Source: Actinomyces haliotis (GTDB lineage Bacteria; Actinomycetota; Actinomycetes; Actinomycetales; Actinomycetaceae). Taken from it: a stretch of DNA of 64,000 bases. Made by a program: the position numbers and the translations under genes. Positions 29,343-38,259 of this stretch are shown here, one piece after another. Under the pieces are notes generated by a model. It had not been told where the DNA came from, did not search any database, and saw only the letters and a list, made by a program, of their open reading frames with translations. Within the stretch, counting starts at the first letter, position 1. Each line of letters begins with the position of its first letter. The stretch is taken from positions 1 to 64,000 of the forward strand of contig NZ_JACWNA010000003.1 in NCBI RefSeq assembly GCF_015355765.1, in the 5' to 3' direction.

Positions 29343-31694
29343 TCAGGCCCTCTCGAGGAAGGCCTGGGACTCCTCGTCGAGACGGTCCGCGATGGCCGCG
29401 GCGAGGTCGCGGTGCTCCGCCAGCTCCGGGTCCGCGGCGACGACCTCCTCGGCCTCCCGGCGTGCTCGCTCGATGAGCCGCCCGTCCTTCGTCACGCGCA
29501 GGAGGGCGAGGTCGGACCGGCGCCCGGACTGGGCGGCGCCGAGCACGTTCCCCTCGCTGCGCAGCTCGAGGTCCGCCTCCGCCAGGGCGAAGCCGTCGGT
29601 CGTCTCCGCGAAGGCCTTGAGCCGGTGGAAGGCGGGTGAGCCCACCTCGACGCCGGTGACCGCCATGCAGATGCTGGGACGGGAGCCCCGCCCGACGCGT
29701 CCGCGCAGCTGGTGGAGCTGGGACAGGCCGAAGCGGTCCGCGTCGAGGATGACCATCATCGTGGCGGCGGGGACGTCGACGCCAACCTCGATGACGGTCG
29801 TCGCGAGGAGGATCGGCGTCTCCCCGGAGGCGAAGCTCGCCATGGCGGCGTCCTTCTCCGCCTGGCTCATCCGGCCGGTCACGGTCGCGATCCCCAGGCC
29901 CGCGAGCGCGGGCTCGGCGGCGAGCCGCTGCTCCCACTCGGTGACCGCGGCGAGGGGGCGGGAGGGGGCGTCGTCGTCGTCGGCGAGCGCGTCGAGGAGG
30001 TCGGCGGGCAGGTCCTCTCCCCCGTCCTCAGCTCCGTCGGCGAGGGACTGTTGCGTCTCCTCGGTGACGTCGATGCGCGGGCAGACGACGTAGACCCGGC
30101 CCCCGGCGGCGACCTCCTGGGCGGCGCGCCGCCAGATGCCGTCGACCCAGGACTGCCGTTCCCAGGGCACGAGGTGCGTCTCGACGGGGCTGCGCCCGGC
30201 CGGCAGCTCGTCGAGCGTGCTCGTCTCCAGGTCCCCGAAGACGGTCATGGCGATGGTGCGAGGGATCGGGGTGGCCGTCATGACGAGGAGGTGCGGCGTG
30301 CGCGGCTCGGAGGCGGCAGGGTCGTCCGGGCGGGCGCGGGGGTCGCGGGCGTCGCCGCGCTCGCGCAGGGCGTCGCGCTGGGCGACGCCGAAGCGGTGCT
30401 GCTCGTCGACGACGACGAGACCGAGGAACGGGATCTGCACCGAGTCGGACAGCAGGGCGTGCGTGCCGACGACGATGGCTGGCTCTCCGGCCGCGAGCGC
30501 GGCCAGCACCTCGCGGCGCTGGGCCGCCGGCGTGGAGCCGGTGAGGAGGTGGACGCGCGTGGCACGCCCGCCGTGGCTGTCGGCGCCCCCGAGGAGCCCC
30601 GCCTGGCCGAGGGGGCCGAGCAGGGCCTCGAGGCTCGCCCGGTGCTGGGCGGCGAGAACCTCCGTGGGTGCGAGCAGAGCGGCCTGACCTCCGGCGCCGA
30701 CCACCTGGAGCATGGCGCGCAGGGCGACGAGGGTCTTGCCGGAGCCGACGTCGCCCTGGAGGAGGCGCTGCATGGGGACGGTGGAGGCGAGTGCCTGCGC
30801 GAGCTCGTCGCCGACGCGGCGCTGCCCGGCGGTGAGCTCGTAGGGCAGGGCGGCGTCGAGGTCGGCGCGCAGCGAGCCGCTCGGCTCGGGGACCGGCCAG
30901 GCGACGGCGGTGCGGCTGGCCTCGTGCGCGGCCCGGCGCTGGGCGAGGGCGGCCTGGAGGACGAAGGCCTCCTCGTGGCGCAGGCGGTCGCGGCCGGCGT
31001 GCCACTGCTCGGCGTCCTCGGGGACGTGGACGTAGCGGTAGGCGGTGAGCGCGTCGACGAGGTGGTTGGCCTCGCGGACCTCGGGCGGCAGGGGCTCGGG
31101 GACGTCGTCTGGGCCGAGCTGGTCGAGGACGACCTGGACGGCCTTGGCGACGCGCCAGGACGGGAGCGCCTCCGTGGCCGGGTAGACGGGCATGGGGCGG
31201 GCGACCAGGGCCTCGCGCTCGGCCTCGTCAAGCTCGTCGAGGACCTGGAAGCGCGGCCCGGCGAGCTGGGCGTGCCCGTGGTGCGAGCCGACCTTGCCGG
31301 ACATGAGGACGGTGGTGCCGGGGCTGAGCTGCTCAGCCTGGTGGGCGAGGAGCCCGACGGCACCGAAGAGGACGACGTCCATGGTGCCGGCTCCGTCGGT
31401 GACGGTGGCCTCGAGGATGGCGGGCGGGCGGCCGGAGCGGGTGCGGCGGGTCGAGGAACGCACGACCTGCGCCTGGATCGTGGCCTGCTCGCCCTCGACG
31501 AGGGTGCGCAGGTCGGTGAGGTCGCCCCAGGTGTCGTAGCGGCGTGGCAGGAGGCGGAGGAGCTGGCCGGCGGTCTCGACGCCCTGCTTGGCGAGCTGGT
31601 CAGCGGTGCGCTTGCCGAGGACCTTGTCGAGCGACCGGTCGAGGAGGGGGACGGCGCCGCGCGGTGCGGGCGCGGCGGGGCTGGTTCGGGGCAT
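29343..31694 (-). CDS. recG: ATP-dependent DNA helicase RecG
   Basis: 783 aa branch-migration helicase that remodels stalled forks and Holliday junctions. N-terminal wedge/OB domain (about 1-200). Helicase domains contain LLQGDVGSGKTLVA (Walker A), VVVDEQHRFGVAQRD (DEQH box), VMTATPIPRT (motif III) and the C-terminal GRVGRG motif VI. The TRG-like end reads FALAEADLELRSEGNVLGAAQSGRRSDL. It lies 18 bp after the DAK2 gene and probably shares its transcript. Confidence 0.97.
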   Translation of the reverse strand: MPRTSPAAPAPRGAVPLLDRSLDKVLGKRTADQLAKQGVETAGQLLRLLPRRYDTWGDLTDLRTLVEGEQATIQAQVVRSSTRRTRSGRPPAILEATVTDGAGTMDVVLFGAVGLLAHQAEQLSPGTTVLMSGKVGSHHGHAQLAGPRFQVLDELDEAEREALVARPMPVYPATEALPSWRVAKAVQVVLDQLGPDDVPEPLPPEVREANHLVDALTAYRYVHVPEDAEQWHAGRDRLRHEEAFVLQAALAQRRAAHEASRTAVAWPVPEPSGSLRADLDAALPYELTAGQRRVGDELAQALASTVPMQRLLQGDVGSGKTLVALRAMLQVVGAGGQAALLAPTEVLAAQHRASLEALLGPLGQAGLLGGADSHGGRATRVHLLTGSTPAAQRREVLAALAAGEPAIVVGTHALLSDSVQIPFLGLVVVDEQHRFGVAQRDALRERGDARDPRARPDDPAASEPRTPHLLVMTATPIPRTIAMTVFGDLETSTLDELPAGRSPVETHLVPWERQSWVDGIWRRAAQEVAAGGRVYVVCPRIDVTEETQQSLADGAEDGGEDLPADLLDALADDDDAPSRPLAAVTEWEQRLAAEPALAGLGIATVTGRMSQAEKDAAMASFASGETPILLATTVIEVGVDVPAATMMVILDADRFGLSQLHQLRGRVGRGSRPSICMAVTGVEVGSPAFHRLKAFAETTDGFALAEADLELRSEGNVLGAAQSGRRSDLALLRVTKDGRLIERARREAEEVVAADPELAEHRDLAAAIADRLDEESQAFLERA

Positions 31695-31712
31695 GTCGCG
31701 GTGGGCTCGCTG

Positions 31713-33599
31713 CTACTCGACGGCGATGAGAACGTCGGGGTCGCCCTGGCCGCCGGCGTGGAGGACGACCTCGACGGCGTCGGCGTCCCCGAGGATCTCC
31801 TCGCCGAAGCGGGCGGCGGCGTCGGAGACGAGGGCCCCGACGTCGGGCAGGGCGTCGCGGCCGAGGATGACGGTGAGGAGCTCGTCCTCCGGCCGGAGGA
31901 TCTCCGTGACGGCGCGGGCGGCGGCGTCGGGGTCCGAGGCGGGGCCCGTGAGGGCGGTGGTGCGCAGCACGGCGGCGGCGTCCCAGGCGCGGCGCGAGAG
32001 CGCGGCGAGGTCCTCGTGCTCGCCGTGTCCGGCGACGGCGACGGCGGAGGCGAGGACACGGGCCTCGTCGTCGGTGTCGGCGACGAGGAGGCGCGTGCCC
32101 GCGGTGGCGTGACCGGCCTGATGGGCGTCGTCGGTGCTTCGGGCACCGCCAGGGCCGCGCACGGTGGAGACGGCGGAGCGGGCGGCGAGGAAGCGGGCGG
32201 CCTCGTGCGCCTGGGAGGTCGAGGCGGCGTCGCAGGGCAGGACGAGCGCCTCAGGCAGGCCGAGGTCGCCCGCGGCGCGCACGATGCCCTCGCGCTCGGG
32301 ATCGAGGACGACGACGGCGCCCGTGCGGGCGAGCTGCTCGAGCAGCCCGGGGGCGCGCGTGCAGGCGATAACGCCGGTGCCACGGCGGGCGGCGGTCGGG
32401 TGGGGACGTGCGCCGCGCTGGGAGGGGTGGACACGACGCGAGCTCTCGCGCTCCGCAGCGCGGCGCTGCTCGCGGCGGGCGGCGAGCCGCTCGAAGGAGA
32501 CGACGCGGCCGTCGTCCGCGTCCTCGGAGGCGCCCCACGGCAGGGGCGGCTCGTCGGCCTCCCAGCCGGTGGCGACGGCGAGGGCGGTGGGGTGGAGGTG
32601 GTGGACGCACACCTGGCGGGCGCGGCCGACGGCGGGAAGGGCGGCGCGCGGGGTGTCGGTGTGGACGTGCACCTGGAAGAGGCCGACGCCGAGGGCGTCC
32701 GGGGTGCCGACGACGCCGACCGAGTCCCCGATGGCCTCGAGGCGGGTTCGCAGCTCGCGGGCCTGCGCGGCGGTGGCCTCGAGGAGGTACATGACCTCGA
32801 ACTCGCCCTGGGAGGCGTCCTCCGGTGCGAGGCGGTCCTCACCGGCGTGGGTGACGCCGCCGGAGGCGAGGTCGACGAGCATCTGCCGGGCGACCTCCGT
32901 GTAGGTCGCGGGCAGCGCGCTCACGTCCCCGCCGAGAGCGGGGTCCCGCGTCCCCGCCGACTCGACGGCGTCCGTGAGGCTGGTGAGGAGGAGCATGAGG
33001 GCGGCGCCACCGGCGTCGACGGGGCCGTGGCCGAGTCCGGCGGTCTCGACGACGCTCTCCTGGGCACCCAGCGCGGCCGAGGAGGCGATGAGGCTGATGG
33101 TGACCGGCCGCGCGGGCGTGGCCTCCTCCAGGCTGCTGCGGGCTGACGCCGCGGCGTCGTGGGCGACGGTGAGAAGGGTGGCGGTGACGGGTCGGGAGAC
33201 GGCGGCCCAGGTGGTGGCAGCCATGCGCTCGTAGACGTGGACGAGCTCGACGGGGCGGAGCCGGGCGGGGTCGGGGGCCTCGGCGGCCACGTCGGCGACG
33301 GCTGCGATGGCCTGGGAGACGAGGAGGCCGGCGTTCCCGCGGGCTCCTCGGACGGCACCGTCGGCGACGGCGCGAGCGGTCTGCGAGAGGTCGGCACGGG
33401 CGGGCAGGAGGTCGAGGGCGTCGGCAGCCCACCGCAGGGTGAGCCAGACGTTGGAGCCAGTGTCGGAGTCCGGGACGGGGAAGACGTTGAGGGAGTCGAC
33501 CAGGCCGCGGGTGGTGCCGGCGGTGTGCTCGGCCAGTCGGATCCAGCGGCGCAGGAGCGCGGCGTCGAGGGCGGCGGGAGCTGCCGGCGTCGGTGTCAC
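31713..33599 (-). CDS. DAK2/FakA-like phosphatase-kinase domain protein
   Basis: 628 aa. The N-terminal DhaL/DAK2 nucleotide-binding domain (about 10-205) has the metal-binding LNVFPVPDSDTGSN motif and GARGNAGLLVSQ. Middle and C-terminal FakA-type domains follow (FEVMYLLEA.., DSVGVVGTPDALGVGLFQVHVHTDTP). An Ala/Arg-rich linker lies at about 365-410. FakA proteins phosphorylate fatty acids bound to FakB; no fakB (DegV) gene is visible here, so the substrate is uncertain. The order rpmB, DAK2, recG is conserved widely. The start GTG follows GGGGAGGGGCAC. Confidence 0.85.
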   Translation of the reverse strand: MTPTPAAPAALDAALLRRWIRLAEHTAGTTRGLVDSLNVFPVPDSDTGSNVWLTLRWAADALDLLPARADLSQTARAVADGAVRGARGNAGLLVSQAIAAVADVAAEAPDPARLRPVELVHVYERMAATTWAAVSRPVTATLLTVAHDAAASARSSLEEATPARPVTISLIASSAALGAQESVVETAGLGHGPVDAGGAALMLLLTSLTDAVESAGTRDPALGGDVSALPATYTEVARQMLVDLASGGVTHAGEDRLAPEDASQGEFEVMYLLEATAAQARELRTRLEAIGDSVGVVGTPDALGVGLFQVHVHTDTPRAALPAVGRARQVCVHHLHPTALAVATGWEADEPPLPWGASEDADDGRVVSFERLAARREQRRAAERESSRRVHPSQRGARPHPTAARRGTGVIACTRAPGLLEQLARTGAVVVLDPEREGIVRAAGDLGLPEALVLPCDAASTSQAHEAARFLAARSAVSTVRGPGGARSTDDAHQAGHATAGTRLLVADTDDEARVLASAVAVAGHGEHEDLAALSRRAWDAAAVLRTTALTGPASDPDAAARAVTEILRPEDELLTVILGRDALPDVGALVSDAAARFGEEILGDADAVEVVLHAGGQGDPDVLIAVE

Positions 33600-33694
33600 G
33601 TGCCCCTCCCCTGCTGTGCTGCGCCACCGGGGGCGTCCCGGTGCGTCGGCGGGTCCAGCGCCTCTCCCGCATCGGGGGCGATGGCCCGCACCGT

Positions 33695-33706
33695 CAGGGT
33701 ACCCTG
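33695..33706. promoter_or_regulatory. Palindrome with overlapping TACCCT -10 boxes on both strands
   Basis: CAGGGTACCCTG is a perfect palindrome in the 327-bp gap between the DAK2 gene and rpmB. It places a TACCCT hexamer on each strand (33700-33705 plus, 33697-33702 minus), each oriented toward its flanking gene. It may be a divergent promoter or an operator. Confidence 0.35.
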
Positions 33707-33801
33707 GCGCGAGCGCGCTCTCCTGCCGCGGGCCGAGTCCTTGCGGGCCTGTGCTGACTCCGGCCCCGGTGGCCGTGTGCCTCAGCCCACGCCCAGCCTG
33801 C

Positions 33802-33831
33802 TTGGGACGCGGTACCGCCGTCGGCTATTGT
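33802..33831 (+). promoter_or_regulatory. Promoter for rpmB
   Basis: TTGGGA (33802-33807) and TATTGT (33826-33831) with an 18-bp spacer, 96 bp before the rpmB start. Ribosome binding site AGGAG near 33915. No other gene is seen between 33600 and 33926. Confidence 0.55.
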
Positions 33832-33926
33832 GTTCGGGTTGCCCGGGACGTCTGTCCCTGGGCGGTGGACCTGGCGCCGGACCGGATGGTTCGAGCGTTG
33901 AAGCAAGAAGATTTCAGGAGTGAACC

Positions 33927-34118
33927 GTGGCTGCTGTGTGCGACGTCTGCGGCAAGGGCCCCATCTTCGGCAAGAGCGTCTCGCACTCCCACGTGCGGAC
34001 CAACCGCCGGTGGAACCCCAACATCCAGCGTGTTCGTGCGATCGTGAACGGCGCCCCCAAGCGCCTCAACGTGTGCACGTCCTGCCTCAAGGCCGGCAAG
34101 GTCACGCGCAACATCTGA
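33927..34118 (+). CDS. rpmB: 50S ribosomal protein L28, zinc-binding (C+) form
   Basis: 63 aa. Two CxxC pairs (CDVCGKGP; CTSCLKAGKV) mark the zinc-containing paralogue. The body HSHVRTNRRWNPNIQRVR is typical of L28. GTG start behind TTCAGGAGTGAACC. It is divergent from the DAK2-recG operon and is followed by a hairpin. Some actinobacteria carry a second, zinc-independent L28 under zinc control; none is in this window. Confidence 0.97.
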   Translation: MAAVCDVCGKGPIFGKSVSHSHVRTNRRWNPNIQRVRAIVNGAPKRLNVCTSCLKAGKVTRNI

Positions 34119-34146
34119 GCGCGTACCCGCCGATCAGGCACTGGAG

Positions 34147-34173
34147 GGCCGTCACCCCGATGGGGTGGCGGCC
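34147..34173. terminator. Hairpin terminator after rpmB
   Basis: Twelve-base arms GGCCGTCACCCC / GGGGTGGCGGCC with one wobble pair and a GAT loop, followed only by TT. Confidence 0.6.
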
Positions 34174-34251
34174 TTCGTCGTGCTCGGCGTCCGACGCCCT
34201 GAGCCCCGGGCGGCATGATGGCCCGGGTCCCGTCCTCCGAGAGGAACCGTC

Positions 34252-34940
34252 ATGTCCTTCACCCTGACAGGTCTGTCCGCCTTCCCCTGACTCCCCTGCA
34301 CGACGACACCCTCGACGAGGAGGCGTTCGCGACGCTCATCGATCGCCTCGCGGCCTCGGGCGTCGACTCGATCGGCGCGCTCGGCTCGACGGGTTGCTAC
34401 CCGTGCCTCTCCCCGTCCGAGCGGGACCGTGCCGTCGCGATCACGGTCGCGCACGCGGGCGGTCTCCCCGTCCTGGTCGGCGTCGGGGCGCTGCGCGAGT
34501 CCGACGTCGTCGCTCGTGCCCGGGCGGCTGCGCGTGCGGGCGCCGCCGCCGTCCTGCTGCCGGCCCTCGCGTACCACGAGCTGACGGACGACGAGGTCGT
34601 GGGTCTCGTCGAGCGCGTCGCGGCGCGTGCGGACCTGCCCGTCGTCGTCTACGACAACCCGGGCACGACCCACCAGGTCATGGGCCTGCCCCTCTACGAG
34701 CGCCTCGCCGGGGTCGACGGCGTCGTCGCGCTCAAGCTGCCGACGCTGCCCCACGGTCCCGAGGCCGCGCGGGCCGCCGCCCAGGCGCTGCGCTCCGTGG
34801 TGCCCGAGGGGACGAGTCTCGGCGTCGGGGGCGATGGCGCCGACGGGCCCGGTGCGCTGCTGGCCGGGCTCGACGCGTGGTGCTCCCCCCCTGACCGGCG
34901 TGCTGCGCGGGCCCCTCCTCCCCGTGACCCGCGCGGCTGA
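34252..34940 (+). pseudogene. Dihydrodipicolinate synthase-family (DapA-like) pseudogene
   Basis: The ATG at 34252, behind GAGAGGAACC, gives MSFTLTGLSAFP and then TGA at 34288. One extra C in the preceding C4 run would continue directly into LTPLHDDTLDEEAF, the usual DHDPS N-terminus. The other frame then carries a good (beta/alpha)8 barrel: GALGSTGCYPCLSPSERDR, VVYDNPGTTHQ, and VVALKLP with the Schiff-base Lys. At 34885-34891 a C7 run shifts the frame again; removing one C gives SPLTGVLRGPLLPVTRAADAQAL. The sequence then runs into the 3' end of thiL, so about 60 C-terminal residues are missing. Two opposite homopolymer indels plus truncation argue for a decayed gene; sequencing error could explain the indels but not the truncation. 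Confidence 0.75.
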
Positions 34941-34943
34941 CGC

Positions 34944-36092
34944 TCAGGCGCTGAAGTGGTCCCAGCCGACGGACCCCTCCCAGGGACGGCCACCGACGAG
35001 CACGCCCGGGCCGGACTCAGCCGGCGTCTCCACGGTCCCGATGACGGCGGCGCCCTGCGGGAGGCGGTCCACGGCGTCGGCGGGGACGGTGGCGAGCATC
35101 CCGTGGTCCTCACCGCCGGTGAGGACCCATCGGCGGGCTCGAGCGGAAACGTCGCGGCCGGCTGACTCAGCATCGGGCTCGAGCAGGGCCGCGACGGGTG
35201 CGAGGGCGAGGACGTCGGCGTGCAGCGGCGAGCCGGGGTCGGCAGGGTCGTTCACGTCGATGAGGACGCCGGAGGCGCGTGCGATGCGCCCGGCGTCGCG
35301 CAGGAGGGAGTCCGAGACGTCCATCATCGCCGTGGCGCCGGCGTCCGCGAGCGCGGGCCCGGCGGCGAGCGGAGGCTCCGGCGCCCGGAACAGGCTCTGG
35401 CAGCGGAAGGCGACGTCGGCGGCGCTCCTCGATCCGGGCTGCGAGGTCGCTCGCGCGGGCGCGGTAACGTCGCTCGGTCCCGGCGCGGGGGCGCCGTTCG
35501 GCTCCCACCCCGCAGCGAGGAGCTCGTAGCCGGCGAGTGAGCGCCCGGGGACTCCGACGTGGACGAGGAGGTCGCCGGGGCGCGCCCCGGAGCGCAGCAC
35601 GGGGTCGCGCCCCTCCAGGTCGCCGTGGACCGTGACGGCGAGGACGAGGGCCTCCCCTCCGGACAGGTCCCCGCCGACGACGCCGGCGCCGACCGGTGCG
35701 CAGGCCTCAGCGAGTCCGCGCGCCATGTCCTGCACCCAGGCGACGGGCGTCGAGCCGGGCAGGACGAGGCTCATGACGAGAGCGGTGGGGCGGGCCCCCA
35801 TGGCGGCGGCGTCGGCGAGGTTCTGGGCGGCGGCGCGCCGCCCGACCTCCCGGGCGCACGACCAGTCGGTGCGGAAGTGGTGCCCCTCGACGAGCACGTC
35901 CGTGCTCACGACGTAGCGGCCGTCGGGGGAGGCGAGGACGGCGCAGTCGTCTCCGTTGCCGACGACCTCGCGGTCGGAGCGGGGCAGCAGCGGGGTGAAG
36001 GCGGCCAGCAGCGCCTCCTCGGACAGCTCGGAGACGAGGAGGTCGGCGGCAGCCGTGGCGGGCTCGTGCGCGGTCGCGTCGGGGGTGCTCAC
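34944..36092 (-). CDS. thiL: Thiamine-monophosphate kinase
   Basis: 382 aa. It phosphorylates thiamine monophosphate to the pyrophosphate cofactor. AIRS/PurM-like fold: GNGDDCAVLASPDGRYVVSTDVLVEGHHF (metal and nucleotide sites), RRAAAQNLADAAAMGARPTAL, GVVGGDLSGG, and DVSDSLLRDAGRIARASGVLIDV, with the C-terminal GGEDHGML loop. An insertion of about 35 residues (GAPAPGPSDVTAPARATSQPG region) makes it longer than usual. It starts seven bases after ddl and is probably co-transcribed. Its 3' end meets the truncated dapA-like pseudogene. Confidence 0.95.
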   Translation of the reverse strand: MSTPDATAHEPATAAADLLVSELSEEALLAAFTPLLPRSDREVVGNGDDCAVLASPDGRYVVSTDVLVEGHHFRTDWSCAREVGRRAAAQNLADAAAMGARPTALVMSLVLPGSTPVAWVQDMARGLAEACAPVGAGVVGGDLSGGEALVLAVTVHGDLEGRDPVLRSGARPGDLLVHVGVPGRSLAGYELLAAGWEPNGAPAPGPSDVTAPARATSQPGSRSAADVAFRCQSLFRAPEPPLAAGPALADAGATAMMDVSDSLLRDAGRIARASGVLIDVNDPADPGSPLHADVLALAPVAALLEPDAESAGRDVSARARRWVLTGGEDHGMLATVPADAVDRLPQGAAVIGTVETPAESGPGVLVGGRPWEGSVGWDHFSA

Positions 36093-36099
36093 GACTGCC

Positions 36100-37284
36100 T
36101 CAGCGGTTGACGCCGAGCGGGCGCTCGAGGGCGAGCTCGATGAGCTCGGTGACGAGCTCGGTGTAGCCCAGGCCGGAGACCTGCCACATGTACGGGTACA
36201 TGGAGAAGGGCGTGAAGCCCGGCATCGTGTTGACCTCGTTGACGACGGCCTCGCCGCGCGGGGTGAGGAAGAAGTCGACGCGGGTGAGGCCCTCGCCTCC
36301 GATGGCCTCGAAGGCGCGGGCGGCGGTGGTCATGAGGAGCTCGCGCTCCTCCGGGGTGACGCGCGCTGGGCAGACCATCTGGACGGCGTCGTGGGCGAGG
36401 TACTTCGTCTCGTAGTCGTAGAACTCGCCGGCGCCGTGCTCGGCGTCCATGACGACCTCGCCGGGCTCGGCCACGCGGGGGGCGTCGTCGCCGTGACCGC
36501 CGAGGACGGCGACCTCGACCTCGCGCCCCACGACGCCGGACTCGACGAGGACCTTGGGGTCGACGGCGCGGGCGGCCTCGATGGCGGCCTCAAGGTCGTC
36601 GGGACGCTCGACCTTCGTGATGCCGAGCGAGGAGCCGGCGCGGGCGGGCTTGACGAAGAGCGGGTAGTCGAGGGAGGCGCAGGCGTCCAGGATGAGGGCC
36701 CGGTCCCGGTTCCACTGGTGGGGCCCGACGACGACGTGCGGCGCGGTGGGGATGCCGGCGGCGTTGAGCAGCACCTTGGTGACCTGCTTGTCCATGCCGG
36801 CGGCCGAGGCGAGGACGCCGCAGCCCACGTAGGGCAGGTCGAGCATCTCGAGCATGCCCTGGATGGTGCCGTCCTCACCGTAGGGCCCGTGGAGGAGCGG
36901 GAGGACGACGTCGACGGTGCCGAGGGTGCTCGGGCCGGTCGGGGTGAGGGCGGTGAGTGGCCCGCCTCCGAGCTCCATGGCGAGCTCGCCGCGGCCGAGG
37001 CCGTCGGCCGTGATCTCGACGGGGGCGCCGTCGGTGAGCTCGAGGGGGGCGGGGTCGTCGTCGACGAGCACCCACTGGCCGGCCTGGGTGATCCCGACCG
37101 GGACGACCTCGTAGCGGTCGCGGTCGATCGCGGCGAGGACCCCGGCCGCGGTGGCGCAGGAGATCGTGTGCTCTCCCGAGCGTCCTCCGAAGACGACGGC
37201 GACGCGCGTCCGGCGCGCGTCCCGCGGGGTCTCCGAGCCGGGTGAGGTGCTGCTCGCGCTCAGGGGCGCCGACGTGTCAGACAT
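36100..37284 (-). CDS. ddl: D-alanine--D-alanine ligase
   Basis: 394 aa ATP-grasp enzyme making the D-Ala-D-Ala end of peptidoglycan precursors. N-terminal VVFGGRSGEHTISCATAAGVLAAI, HGPYGEDGTIQGMLEMLDLPYVGCGVLASA, catalytic-loop and ATP-grasp parts FVKPARAGSSLGITKV, and the C-terminal FFLTPRGEAVVNEVNTMPGFTPFSMYP (metal-binding). An insert around GHGDDAPRVAEPGEV is common in actinobacterial Ddl. The ATG is seven bases after TAGCGT (minus), so leaderless. It is divergent from the AMIN-like lipoprotein. Confidence 0.96.
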   Translation of the reverse strand: MSDTSAPLSASSTSPGSETPRDARRTRVAVVFGGRSGEHTISCATAAGVLAAIDRDRYEVVPVGITQAGQWVLVDDDPAPLELTDGAPVEITADGLGRGELAMELGGGPLTALTPTGPSTLGTVDVVLPLLHGPYGEDGTIQGMLEMLDLPYVGCGVLASAAGMDKQVTKVLLNAAGIPTAPHVVVGPHQWNRDRALILDACASLDYPLFVKPARAGSSLGITKVERPDDLEAAIEAARAVDPKVLVESGVVGREVEVAVLGGHGDDAPRVAEPGEVVMDAEHGAGEFYDYETKYLAHDAVQMVCPARVTPEERELLMTTAARAFEAIGGEGLTRVDFFLTPRGEAVVNEVNTMPGFTPFSMYPYMWQVSGLGYTELVTELIELALERPLGVNR

Positions 37285-37291
37285 GCCCCCA

Positions 37292-37297
37292 ACGCTA
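37292..37297 (-). promoter_or_regulatory. -10 element for leaderless ddl
   Basis: TAGCGT on the minus strand, seven bases before the ATG at 37284. A plus-strand TACGCT at 37311-37316 may drive the divergent lipoprotein gene. Confidence 0.55.
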
Positions 37298-37394
37298 CCG
37301 CCGGACCCGATACGCTGGTGACGCCGTCCCGCTGGTCACCGCGTCGCAGCGCCTGCGGGACACGAGCCAGGAACCCCGTCCCCAGGAGCCTCCG

Positions 37395-38156
37395 ATGCGA
37401 TCCCAGCGAAGCCCGTTCCGCACCTCCCCCGCGACCCGTCGCGCGGCCGCCCTCACCGCGGCCGCCGCCCTGTCCCTCGGCCTCGCCGGCTGCGGGGGCG
37501 ACGACTCCTCCACCGCGAGCGTCGCGTCCGCAGGCTCAACCGGCTCCTCGGCACCCACGACCTCGTCAACCCCGGCCGCACCCTCAGCGAGCGGGGCAGC
37601 CTCGGCCTCGGCAGCCACGACGAGCAGCACCACCGGTGCGCCCGGCCCTAAGGCCACGGCCTCGGGCACGCCCGGGCGCCTCACCCGGACCGAGGCGACC
37701 GAGGACCCCGCCGACGACGCCGGCTGGGTCTCCGGGCCGAGCGACGGCGGGACAGCCGGTGACGCCGGCGTCGAGACCGACCTGCGGATCGGATCCCACG
37801 ACGGCTACGACCGCGTCGTCGTCGAGACCAGCGGAGACGGCACGCTCGGCTTCCGCGCCACCTACGTCGACGCGGCCGCCACCCAGGGCAAGGGCGACCC
37901 GATCTCCGTGGGAGGGACCCACACGCTCCAGGTCATCGGCCGCGGCACGACCATGCCGGTGACCGAGGAGCTCCGAAAGGTCGCCTACACGGACCTCGGC
38001 CTGCACGAGGTGGGCGACGAGACGATCGCCGGCGTGTACCTCGACGGGACCTTCGAGGGCCAGTTCCAGGTGGTCATCGGAACTGACGCCACCGAGTACC
38101 GGGTCTTCACGCTGAGCAACCCGACGCGCCTCGTCATCGACGTCAAGCGCCCCTGA
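37395..38156 (+). CDS. AMIN-like domain lipoprotein
   Basis: 253 aa. Signal peptide with lipobox: Arg-rich start, hydrophobic AAALTAAAALSLGLAGC, with Cys at about residue 34. A Ser/Thr/Ala-rich spacer (about 40-100) follows. The C-terminal domain (about 128-253) resembles actinobacterial AMIN-like domains (LRIGSHDGYDRVVVETSG; TTMPVTEEL; TRLVIDVKRP). Such domains are thought to bind cell-wall components; the function here is unknown. ATG behind AGGAG. It is divergent from ddl, a place often held by a DUF3515 protein in other actinobacteria. A longer frame to 37242 is possible but lacks a ribosome binding site. Confidence 0.75.
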   Translation: MRSQRSPFRTSPATRRAAALTAAAALSLGLAGCGGDDSSTASVASAGSTGSSAPTTSSTPAAPSASGAASASAATTSSTTGAPGPKATASGTPGRLTRTEATEDPADDAGWVSGPSDGGTAGDAGVETDLRIGSHDGYDRVVVETSGDGTLGFRATYVDAAATQGKGDPISVGGTHTLQVIGRGTTMPVTEELRKVAYTDLGLHEVGDETIAGVYLDGTFEGQFQVVIGTDATEYRVFTLSNPTRLVIDVKRP

Positions 38157-38259
38157 GCCCGCGCGGACGGGCACTCCCCGTGGAGCGGCCGTGGAGTCGT
38201 GCGCAGCACACCGCGACCGGTAGCGCACTCAGCTCCGGACAGGAGCATGATGACGACCC

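Noticed and set aside
29712-33146. Very long plus-strand ORF (1144 codons) opposite recG and the DAK2 gene
   Set aside because: Antisense shadow: Gly/Val/Asp/Glu-rich composition caused by GC-skewed codons of the true genes on the other strand, which carry clear family motifs.
38157-38259. Possible c-di-AMP (ydaO) or other riboswitch before kup
   Set aside because: The gap is only 103 bp and lacks the conserved ydaO core; nothing beyond a weak AGGAG was seen.
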